From the NCBI GenBank assembly GCA_050084985.1, contig JBITNC010000002.1, positions 2,542,001-2,606,000 on the forward strand: a DNA stretch of 64,000 bases, given 5' to 3'. Position numbers and translations under genes: made by a program. Each line of letters opens with the position of its first letter. Position 1 is the first letter of the stretch. The notes beneath the pieces were generated by a model. It saw only the letters and a list, made by a program, of their open reading frames with translations. It was not told the origin of the DNA and did no database searches. Shown here piece after piece: positions 54,800 through 64,000 of this stretch. The DNA is from Nageia nagi (lineage: Eukaryota > Pinophyta).

Positions 54800-56268
54800 G
54801 ATGGACCAGGCAGACTTGATCCACCCTTACATATAATTGGTAAGGTAGATGAAAAATTATTTAAAAGAATTTTAATAGATGAGGGTTCAACCATAAATAT
54901 AATTTCAGACACTGCATATAAAAAGCTGAATTTACCAGAATCAATTATCTTAGCTCCTTCTTTGCAAATTAGAGCTTTTAATGATGCAGTGTGTTCAACC
55001 TTGGGATCGATAGTGTTGCTAATTACAGTAGGGGCTAAAATCGTTCAAACTTTATTACATATAATCGAAGGAAATATTATACAATATAATGTTCTTTTAG
55101 GATGTCCATGGATTAGAGAAATGCAATGTGTTCCATCAACTTATCATGGATGTTTAAAGTACATCTACAAAGATAAAGTTCATTGTGTGTTTAAAGACCC
55201 AGATCCTTATTCACATTGTAATTTAATTTTTGATACAAATGAAGTGACATTACCATCTCCCAATCTATCGACTATCTTAATGAACAAAAATATGAATCAA
55301 TCTGAAGTCATAAAAGTAAAAAATGATATAGTTATACAAGATAAAGATGTTTGGGAAAAAGTTGCTAAAACTTTAGATGAAAAGCATGGAGCGTCTTCAT
55401 CAAAACAAGTAAATACTACATATAATAATAACTCATCCGATGTATATCTAGTAAAAATTAAATTAAGGGATTTAGGGATGGGAGAATATGATATAGATGA
55501 TGTGGTATTTAGTATACCTTCATCACAAGAAATGGGAAGATTATCTGAATCACCTAGTGTGATTGGAAAAATAGTACCTTTAGGTGAAATACCTAATCAA
55601 ACAATGTTTATTTATGCAGGAATATTAGATCCTATATCAACAATATCTAATCAAATATATGAAGGTTATTTCAATAATGATATGAAATATTTATCACCAT
55701 GTTCAAGAACATTTGTCTTAAATTATTTTAACAAATGTAATTGGCAAGGACGAGGATTGGGTCGATATGAACAAGGTCCCCGAGAAATAATTGAATTACA
55801 ATACCAAGATCCTACTGATAAAAGTGGATTAGGTTATAAGAATGGATATAAAAATCTTGATAAATTAGAAAATTTAGAAGAAGAAAATTTGGATTATAAC
55901 GAAAAAACCTTAGAGAAAAAATCTATAATACAAGAAGTTGCTGATATAAGTGAAGGACAATTAAGTGAAATGGATGTCTTAGAAGGTGTCGAAAGGCTCT
56001 TTATTAATAATATTGAGCCACTCTGGAATCATTTGTGTTTACCAAGACATATACAAGAAAAAATAAATAAAAATGTCGAATCATCAATCATTTCATATGC
56101 ATGTATACCATCGATAAATATGGTTACAATAAAAGAAAATGATATTGAAGATCAAAATAATGAACGAATAGATGAAGTTAACGAAAATCAAAATTTAATC
56201 AAAATAATAGCTGATACTTCTATAGATGAAATGATTGTAGATTTCTCTCTTATATCATCTAATCCTTA
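54800..56268 (+). pseudogene. Tat-type aspartic protease region with G-patch, copy 3
   Basis: Active site ILIDEGSTINII at about 54869-54904, flap and end block YNVLLGCPWIREM at about 55085-55125, and a complete G-patch GRGLGRYEQGPREII at about 55750-55795. The frame 54962-56269 is open for 435 codons, the longest in the window. It ends at ISSNP, where a deletion fuses it to RNase H sequence. Confidence 0.88.
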
Positions 56269-56940
56269 ACTGAATTTGATTTACATTTTATTGGACAAAA
56301 ATCAATAAAAGGACAAGTAATTGCTGATTATCTTGCTAAGGCCCCATTGCAAGATGATAAACCACTTGTCGTTGAATTACCTGATGATGGAGTGTTTCAA
56401 TTAGATGAAATTGAAATACCTGTAGAACTAGAAAATGATTGGGATATGACAATACACTTTGATGGTTCTCGATGTGAACAAGGTGGTGGAGCAGGTGTTG
56501 TATTCATAACACCACAAGGTATCTCTATACCTTATGCATTTAAACTAAAATTTCCTTGTACTAATAATAATGCGGAATATGAAGCTTTGATATTAGCATT
56601 AAAAACTGCTATTAAATTAAAACTTAAAAGAATAAAGCTTTTTGGAGATTCTTTACTTATCGTAAATCAAGTGAAAGGAATTTATCAATGTAAAGAGCCT
56701 TTACTTCAAAAGTATAAAGCATTAGTTGAAGAATTATTAAAATCTTTTGACCAATTTCTTACAGAAGCAGCACCAAGATCATCTAATAGATTTACAGATG
56801 CTATGGCTTCTATTGGATCTCTTATCCCAGAGGATCCTAAATAATCTTCAATTCAAGTTGAGATAATTCAATTATCTCAATCATCGTTACAACAGGAAGA
56901 TGAAGAAAAAAATATATTAAATATTGACATAAATGATAAA
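56269..56940 (+). pseudogene. RNase H remnant of copy 3 (second RNase H complete, first nearly deleted)
   Basis: After the deletion junction only the end of the first RNase H remains (TEFDLHFIGQKSIKGQVIADYL). The second RNase H is whole (56347-56844): IHFDGSRCEQGGGAG, NNAEYEALILAL, LFGDSLLIVNQVKG and SSNRFTDAMAS give all four acidic residues. Lacking the reverse transcriptase, this copy could only move with help from another. Confidence 0.9.
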
Positions 56941-56958
56941 GATAATTGGTATAAAGAG

Positions 56959-58206
56959 TTGATAGACTTTTTAAAATTTGGAAATCTTCCTACAAACCTT
57001 AATAAATTAGCACGACGAGCTTTTAAAATTAAAGCAACTAAATATTGTTTGTTAGGGGACATTTTACATCGACAAAATTTTAATGGCATTTTACTCAGAT
57101 GTCTTAAATGGAATGATGTTAAAAAGGCTATATCTTCTGCCCATGATGGAACATGTGGAGGACATTTTAATGGTGTTGCAATTGTAAAATGATTAATACG
57201 AATGGGGTATTATTGGCCAACTATGGAAAAAGATTGTTGTGAATATGTTAAAAAATGTTTTAAATGTCAACAATACGCTCATTTATTTTCACAATCATCT
57301 CAAGAACTGCATCCTATACAATCACTTTGGCCATTCTCTAAATGGGCATTAGATTTAATAGGACAAATTACACCTACATCTTCTGGTGGACATAAATTCA
57401 TAATTACAGCGACTGAATATTTTACCAAATGGGTAGAGGCTATTCCCATGACTTCCACTGTTGGCTCACGAATCATGAATTTTATAGAAAATTATATCAT
57501 ATGTAGATTTGGTGTGCCAAATCAATTAATTATGGATAATGGAAAAAATTTTAAAAATAAGAATGTAAAGCAAATGTGTGATAAGTATAAGATTAAACAA
57601 TGTTTTTCTACTCCTTATTATCCACAAGGCAATGGACAGGCAGAGGCTACTAATAAAACTATTCGAAACATCTTAGCAAAAATAGTAAATGATTCTCATA
57701 GAGATTGGCATATTCAAATACCAAAAGTCTTATGGGCTTATCGTACCAGTGTACACACTCCTATTGGGGCAACACCATTCTCCTTAGTGTACGGAACAGA
57801 AGCTATCCTACCTATAGAACTTGAGATACCATCCCTTAGAGTAAATCTGAGTGAGCAAAATTCCAATGAAGAAATAAGACAAAATCGCTTAGATCAACTG
57901 TTACTTTTAGATGAAAAATGTATTAATGCTTTAGAACATATGTGTGTTTATCAGAAAAGGATAAAACGAGCTTTTGATAGAAGAGCTCTAATTCATGAAT
58001 TTGAAATAGGCGATTTGGTTTTAAAAGAAAATCAACAAACTTCACGAATAGAACGATAAATTAGAGATAAGTTTGCTTCGAATTGGTTAGGACCATATAT
58101 CATTAAGAAAAAATTTGATAGAGGAACTTATCATTTATCAGATTTAGAAGGAAATGAAGAACGTGAACCTATAAATATCATACATCTTCGACCTTTCTAT
58201 ACATAA
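56959..58206 (+). pseudogene. Tat-type integrase, copy 3
   Basis: Zinc-binding front with HDGTCGGHFNG and CCEYVKKCFKC (one stop at 57190). The catalytic core, 57202-58059, is open for 285 codons: ALDLIGQITP, QLIMDNGKNF and NGQAEATNKTIRN keep D, D and E. It continues with LWAYRTSVHTPIGATPFSL. A TAA at 58057-58059 precedes the last part, NWLGPYIIKKKFDRGTYHLS to HLRPFYT, with its stop at 58204-58206. No chromodomain. Confidence 0.93.
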
Positions 58207-58310
58207 AAAAAATGTGTACATTAGTTTTCTTTTATTTTATTTTATTGTTAAAATAATAAATAAATAAAAGTATTAATATTTGTCAAGTGTTAATGATTAA
58301 AATAGAAAAG

Positions 58311-59522
58311 ATGAATCTGGCAATGGAATCTGCTGAAGGTAGCATAATGCCACCATAAGTACGATTTCCACCCTCGAGATATCTAGGTGATTTCGCGTTA
58401 ACATATTTATGACATAGATTTGATCTTAATCTTTTAAATTATTTACAATTGACTATTGATGAACAATATACAAGAACATTTAATATGTTTTGTGTTAGGA
58501 ATAATGATTGGGTAGTCATTTTGTGTGGAGATGAAGTAAGCATTATTTTAGATCCACCAATGTTTTTCACCCATATGGAAAGAATATCACAAAGAATAAT
58601 GGCTTTCTGCTTACAATGGCCTTATGGAATACCAAAGATTGTCATAAATTGTCAATTAACTGAGTATTCACTCCTTTTAGCTAGGATGAAATGCATTAAA
58701 CAATTACTAAAAAGCCTAGAATGGATGGATGAAATTCCACATTATTTACCTCATAAAAGGGTGATTTATGATTTTTCAGATACTTTTGTGGTTGTTCCTC
58801 CTAGAACGTCACAACAATATTATAGGCAAATTAATAGATGTTCTCACATGCAAATGCGACACACAATTTGGGAACGAAAGTTAGCAAAAAGGTAAGCTTT
58901 ACGTATTGCTGAACTTAAAATGATAAGTCAAATAAAGGTTAGAAATGAGATCATCGAAAGACTGTCAAAAGAACGTAGAGTACAGAATAATGGAAGTTAT
59001 CTTCCAGGGTTTGAAAATAGGTATGACAGAGACATCTTTATGAAAGTTATTCGTAACACCCCTACTCCTTTGTACTCAAATGTTTTTTCCATGCCTACAG
59101 AAATACAACAAAAATTGGCCTTGACATTCTATGATACACACGAATCTTACGGTTGGGATGTCAAAATAAATGGGTATCAAGTTATTGTTTGTATCAATGC
59201 CTTTGAGTTATGGTGTTCTCCCAAATCAGAATATGATTTAATGATATATTTCTATCTTCTGTGGCCTATAGAAAAGCCCAAAATAATGGTCAATTGTACT
59301 CACAACTAGACTTTAAGATATCGAGAACGACTCATTTCAATCACACAAATCGTGACATTTGAACACTTAGATTATTGTATTCCAGAAATTTGTCATAATC
59401 AAGTGGTATTAGATTTTAGTTTTTTGTTTAGTTCAACACATTGTTCATTTAATCCTGATGCAGTTCAAACTCGATTTGAACGCGTCACGAATAGATTTAA
59501 TAGAAAAATCATAAAATCCTAA
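58311..59522 (+). pseudogene. Unrecognised sense-strand accessory ORF with duplicated domain (copy 3)
   Basis: Same gene as 26980-28200. The ATG at 58311 lies 105 bases after the integrase stop and the frame is kept without net shift to the TAA at 59520-59522 (404 codons with stop), although at least four single-codon stops have arisen (near MPP*VRF, L*HRF, KR*ALRI, HN*TLRY). Two stop sites are CAA or similar in copy 1. It keeps DEQYTRTF where copy 1 has a stop. Both domain copies are recognisable. Preservation of length and frame with many point differences suggests it was selected as a protein before decay. Confidence 0.8.
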
Positions 59523-59700
59523 AAAATAGAAAAATCCTAAAATCCTAAAAAATAGAAAAATCATAAAATCCTAAAAAATAGAAAAATCATAAAATCCTAA
59601 AAAATAGAAAATCATAAAATCCTAAAAAATAGAAAAATCATAAAATCCTAAAAAATAGAAAATCATAAAATCCTAAAAATTTGAAAAATATAAAACACAT
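59500..59700. repeat. Short tandem array after the accessory ORF
   Basis: About seven units of roughly 26 bases, core ATCATAAAATCCTAAAAAAT, starting inside the last codons of the accessory ORF. Copy 1 has about three units (26930-27010). Confidence 0.85.
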
Positions 59701-61606
59701 AAAATTTATAAAATTAAAAAAATATACCTAGATGGGAACATCTAGAGGTCACTTGGCAATTGGGTGCCCTGCCCTTCTAGGATGTAAATATATGTTGCAT
59801 GTCATCGTAACAATGATTATCCAGTAAATGTGTAATGTAGGAAAAGGTTATCTTAGAATAATCTCCTTGTTATCACTACATTCACTTTATCCTTGCTTTC
59901 ATAAAGAAATGACATACCTTAGATGATAGAAAAATATAAAATTATATGTTTGAAGAAAAATCAAAAACTCCAAACACTTAATACATTAAGGAATTCTAAG
60001 AGAATTTGAATGAAGTTATTTTAGAAACATTAAGAGTGAAAAATTACATATCTATCCTATTATTCATTTCATCCTGAACCCAAGAATCATTTGATAAAAA
60101 AAAAAAAATTTATAATATCAATGATTCTTGGGTGATTACAATATCCTCTACTGGGCCTATGGATGCCTGACTAGCAGTAGAGCAAGGTTGTAGCGGGATT
60201 AAGGTGGTTAAGCAACTTTCTATGGACCTCTATATGTTCCATATGGATGGATTAGCTCATTAATGTTTCTAAGATAATTCCATGTCAAATGATCTAAGAA
60301 GGGAAATGAATGTCACTACACACACGGAGTTTGAGGTTTTTTATCAACATATAATAATATTGTTTGATATCATCTTAGGTTGTTAAATCTTGAAATAAAG
60401 AAAGATAAAGTAGATGTTATAATAACTTGGTTATTAATTCAAAGGTCACTTAATCTTTTTGTTATACTGAATATCCTTCATATTATATACTTTGTTGGTG
60501 TTTAGGATCATTCGTTTCATTTTGTTAAACCCATTTTTTACTATTATACATCCCACCTTTGAACATTATTAAAATTTGCTTTTCTTTGGTAAGGATAAGA
60601 ATGATTATTTATTGTTCTCCTAACCAAGATAAAGTTAATTTTCATATACATTCCTAAAGTCACTATTGTTTCATGTTAAACCATGTTTTCAATATACCTA
60701 TTTCCTTTGAACATTATTAAAAGTTGCTTTTCTTTGGTAAGGAAAATAATGATTATTTATTATTCTCCTAACCAAGATAAAGTTAATGTTCATATGCATC
60801 CATACGTCATTAGTCTATATTACCTTTGAACATTATTAAAAGTTGCTTTTCTTTGGAAAGGATAAGAATGATTATTTATTGTTCTCCTAACCAAGATAAA
60901 GTTAATGTTCATAACATCCATAAAGAATTAGTTTTCCATGTCAAGTGGTTTATTATAAAAAATTACCAAGTGTGGAAAATGATGCATCTGATTCCGCAAA
61001 AAATTTAATAAAAATATGTCCTTAAATAATCTTAAAATCTAGAAGATTTAATATTTAAAAATAATGATTCTTAATTAATTAAGTTAATATATGTATTTTA
61101 GATATTTTAAATAATATCTAAATTCAATATAAAAATTTAAATTCATTTTTTAAATGATGTACTAAAAGATTTATTAAGTTATCATTAGAAACTAGGATAT
61201 TAATGATTAATTATCAAATTTAAATAATGTTTGCATACATCACACAAAACTATTATCATCATTTATAAAATATGTTATTAATTATTAAATTAATTAATAG
61301 GTTAATTAGTCACAATTTATAATCAATCAATTATTTAAACAAATTATGTTATTTCATGCTATCAAGTATCCTTATATAGCTCACAATTATATCTATGCAT
61401 CATACATTCTGAAAGTTACATCTATCATCAACATCTATTCATCATCAAGTAATTAAAAGATAATTATGTTCTCTACATAATATCACATCATACCTATTAT
61501 CGTCATAAATCTATATATAAAATGTAAAACCCTATACCAAGAATTATAGAAATACTATAACATACCATCAGTTTATCTATCACATGATAAAAATAATCTA
61601 AACAGT

Positions 61607-61687
<81 letters not shown>

Positions 61688-61754
61688 CACCATAATCATC
61701 ATAACAGCATGAGTCATAATGGCAATAAATAAAAGTACATCATATATATATCAT
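59701..61754. repeat. Non-coding 3' region of copy 3 with three-unit repeat and (TA)n
   Basis: No coding match. A unit of about 125-140 bases containing GAACATTATTAAAA and CTCCTAACCAAGATAAAGTTAA is present three times (about 60560, 60708 and 60830); copy 1 has two. A pure TA run of about 76 bases spans 61611-61686. A polyA run near 60095 sits at the place of the polyT in copy 1. Confidence 0.7.
61611..61686. repeat. (TA)n microsatellite
   Basis: About 38 TA units without interruption; in copy 1 the matching place has only a short TATATATA (24957-24967). Confidence 0.95.
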
Positions 61755-61755
61755 C

Positions 61756-62095
61756 AAAATAAGAATATCAATGTCTTCCAGTAGATACAATATCATCATG
61801 GGGATCACCAGGATGCTCTAAATAACCCTCATCCCTAGTAATAGATCTCAAGCCTATAGCCTATGTACGAGGAGATACACCCCTAGCAGTAGATTGAGAT
61901 CAAGAAACTGATACTGCATGACAACTACGACTCCCTGAATGACCTAAGCCACCAGAAATAGGTGAACGAGGAAACCTTGGTACTGGCCTAGGTGGTGAAC
62001 TAGGACCATCTAAAAAATATCTCGGGAAACCAGGTAGCCAAAGCTCCACAGCCTTGTAATAATAATTATGTTCTCTCAATTGATCTGCCATGAAA
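61756..62095 (-). pseudogene. Antisense PMD gene remnant (3' end only), copy 3
   Basis: Matches the last part of the PMD gene of copy 1: ADQLREHNYYYKAVELWLPG, the proline-rich part and the end near 61770. The upstream 2.3 kb, including the whole mobile domain and intron, is missing. The junction joins ADQL directly to sequence equivalent to about 22330 upstream of the ATG in copy 1. It is therefore a deletion, not an ancestral short form. Confidence 0.8.
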
Positions 62096-62906
62096 ACTAT
62101 TTTGTTTTAAAAATCCTCGTGCCACAGATCGTTAGCGATCATTATGTCGATCGTCAACAATTTAAATCAAATCGATAACAATTGTTGATCGGTAACGATT
62201 CATAAGTAATCGTTGGCGATTTATATTATTTGAAAATGTACAAAATGAAGTATATTTTCTTTAAATATCTTAAAATTTATTTGTGTATAGACAAAAAATT
62301 AAAAATCTTCGTTCACTAAGGTGAAAGTGAACACATTATAAATCACATTATTTTTCGCCTAGAAGAATACTCCAATGTCACATGACTGCCAAATACATTG
62401 GCACATGAAGGACTAGTATTGAGTAAACTTACTAGGGTAAAATGATCAAAATCACTATTAAAACAAGTCTAAACACAAGAAATTAGGATATTCATAGCAA
62501 AATATACTATTATAAAGATAGTATTTTTACTATATAAATCCATGATGATCACTTTACAGTCATTAACAATGATAAAAGATTGTCAACGATCCTTGACTAA
62601 GTCAAATACGAAAAATAGATCAGACTAAGTTTGAGCTCAAATGGCAAAACAATCACAGGATGTAAGAGATCATCTCGAAACCTCATTGTCGAGACAAAGG
62701 AAAATACTATTAAAGAAAACTTATACGGTATAGGTGCGCTTAGACATGCAAAATGACATAACAGAAATGTCATGCAACTGTCACACAAGCTCAATATGTC
62801 ATCATACCGAAAATAGTCACTGCTGAAGTTATCAGCTTTATCAAACAACAAAGCTTCTCATTATATATTTTTCAAAATTATCAACCCTATCTTTGGTTGA
62901 TAATTC
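62096..62906. other. Non-coding 3' end of copy 3
   Basis: Matches the copy 1 stretch between LTR A and the PMD start, without the 460-base expansion. ATCGT-ACGAT-type motifs lie at 62130-62215 and 62545-62595. Confidence 0.6.
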
Positions 62907-62921
62907 AAAAAAGGGGCAAAA
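62907..62921 (+). other. Polypurine tract of copy 3
   Basis: AAAAAAGGGGCAAAA directly before LTR D, matching the tract of copy 1. Confidence 0.88.
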
Positions 62922-64000
62922 TGTAGACACTCAAAATAAACCCTATCTTTAATTTAATAAATAAATAAATAAAATAAGTATTTTTTCTAATATATATCAC
63001 ATTAAAATAATTGTTGATTAAGATTATGTAACATATGCGTTGTGAACAATCTTAACCAAAAGTAAATCAAGAACAATCGTTGACATCATCATCATACTTC
63101 TGGAATGTTATACTTACCGGTTCAGGCTATTTGATCACTCCTTGAGGACGTCATCACTTCCAAGACCCAATTTCACTCAAATATGTGAACATTATTCTCC
63201 CCATGACATCATCATCTCTACATTCCAGAATGCTCTACTTGATGGCTCTGGCTATTTGGTCATTCCTTGATGATGTCATCACTTTCAGGACCTGGTTTCA
63301 TTTAAAAATGTGAACATCATTCTTCCTGTGATGTCATCATTATACTTCTGAAATGCTCTACTTACCGATTCTGGCTATTTGGTCATTCCTTGATGATGTC
63401 ATCACTTTCAGGACCCAGTTTCACTCAAAGATGTGAACATCATTCTCCCCATGACATCATCATCTCCACATTCCAGAATACTCTACTCACTGGCTCCGGC
63501 TATTTGGTCACTCTTTGCTAACCTCATCATTTTTGAAACCTAGGCTTTTCTACAACTGGGTTTTATCATTTCCTTCCAAAATGCTTTACTCACCAGCTCT
63601 GGATATTTGGTCACTCCTTGCTGACCTCATCATCTCTGAAACCCAGTTTTTACCAAAACGTGACTATCTTATCCTCTATGATGTCATCACTTTATTTTGG
63701 AATGCTTTACTTCTAGAACATTTAATTTATGGGCTCTGACTTCTTCGATTATATCTTGCTGACCTCATCATCTCTAGAACCTGGGCTTTTCCATAACTGA
63801 GCTTTATCCTTTCTTCTGTGATGTCATCTCATTCTGGAATGCTTTATCTACTAACTCTGACCTATTTTGTTTGTTCCAGAAAAACTCCCAGGGATCTTAA
63901 AATGGACTCATGATTGCAAGTAAAGTACACCAGGGCTTCAATAAAGAATTTATTATATTATTGGACCAATCTTTTCAAACATATATAAAACAAGTGGTCT
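62922..64000 (+). repeat. LTR D (3' LTR of copy 3, cut by the window end)
   Basis: The first 1,079 bases match LTR C with many C/T and G/A differences, including the unit array (63091-63870). The right half lies outside the window. Confidence 0.92.

Larger units (their letters stand above)
48097..64000 (+). mobile_element. Tat-type Ty3/gypsy element, copy 3 (runs off the window)
   Basis: LTR C at 48097-50067 and the start of LTR D at 62922 bracket an internal region of about 12.9 kb: leader, gag, protease with G-patch, second RNase H, integrase, duplicated-domain ORF, antisense PMD remnant and polypurine tract. The reverse transcriptase and most of the first RNase H are deleted, as is most of the PMD gene. 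The LTRs belong to a longer subtype with an internal repeat array. From the length of LTR C the element should end about 0.9 kb past the window. Confidence 0.92.

Noticed and set aside
40221-59522. Endogenous pararetrovirus as an explanation for the gag-pro-RT-RNase H genes with extra ORFs
   Set aside because: LTRs, polypurine tracts, a clear D,D-E integrase and Tat-type second RNase H show LTR retrotransposons; no movement-protein or coat motifs were recognised.
61611-61686. (TA)n run as a replication origin or regulatory element
   Set aside because: A simple microsatellite that is almost absent in copy 1; nothing supports a function.

Overview
The window reads as nuclear DNA of a seed plant with a large, repeat-rich genome. 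It is AT-rich, has no identifiable host gene, tRNA or rRNA, and consists of nested, decayed LTR retrotransposons typical of plants (Ty1/copia, Ty3/gypsy chromovirus, Ty3/gypsy Tat type). Species and chromosome position cannot be told from the sequence. Nearly every coding region carries stops or frameshifts, many of them of the CGA-to-TGA kind expected from methylated CpG decay, so coding entries are called pseudogenes.

Layout. 1-8962: non-coding repeats, a minus-strand LTR/primer-binding-site remnant (about 2139-2690), a broken plus-strand copia element (2790-5010) and an isolated gag-like relic (5200-6350). 8967-19370: a second plus-strand copia element. It is split by a complete 7.03-kb chromovirus-like gypsy element on the minus strand (9553-16583, 5-bp duplication AAATG) and again by a 364-bp retroposon (18231-18594, 8-bp duplication AAAATACT). 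19371-19826: unexplained spacer.

19827-64000: three copies or part-copies of one large Tat-type gypsy family. Copy 1 is on the minus strand (19827-38898), copy 2 on the plus strand (40221-48096, cut off in the reverse transcriptase), and copy 3 on the plus strand (48097 to beyond the window end), apparently inserted into copy 2. The family has a long leader built of repeated modules, a gag with a long coiled-coil front part, a CX2HX4HX4C knuckle, an aspartic protease followed by a G-patch, a reverse transcriptase with YVDD, two RNase H domains, and an integrase without chromodomain.

Beyond gag-pol the family carries two extra genes between integrase and the 3' LTR. The first is a sense-strand ORF of about 405 codons that I do not recognise. 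It is built from two copies of a domain of about 100 residues and has the same reading frame end to end in copies 1 and 3. The second is an antisense gene with a plant mobile domain (PMD), one apparent phase-0 intron and a C-terminal coiled coil, at 22421-24939 in copy 1; copy 3 keeps only its 3' end. Clusters of a short inverted repeat (ATCGT-N2-ACGAT) recur in LTRs, leader, PMD upstream region and PMD intron, and one LTR subfamily carries a tandem array of decayed TGACGTCA-like sites. The unknown ORF, the antisense PMD gene and the family-specific motif clusters are the best candidates for an undescribed system. The LTR at 19827 and the LTR at 40221 are near-identical but inverted, and their outer 5-bp flanks are reverse complements (ATATG/CATAT), which suggests an inversion by recombination between two copies.
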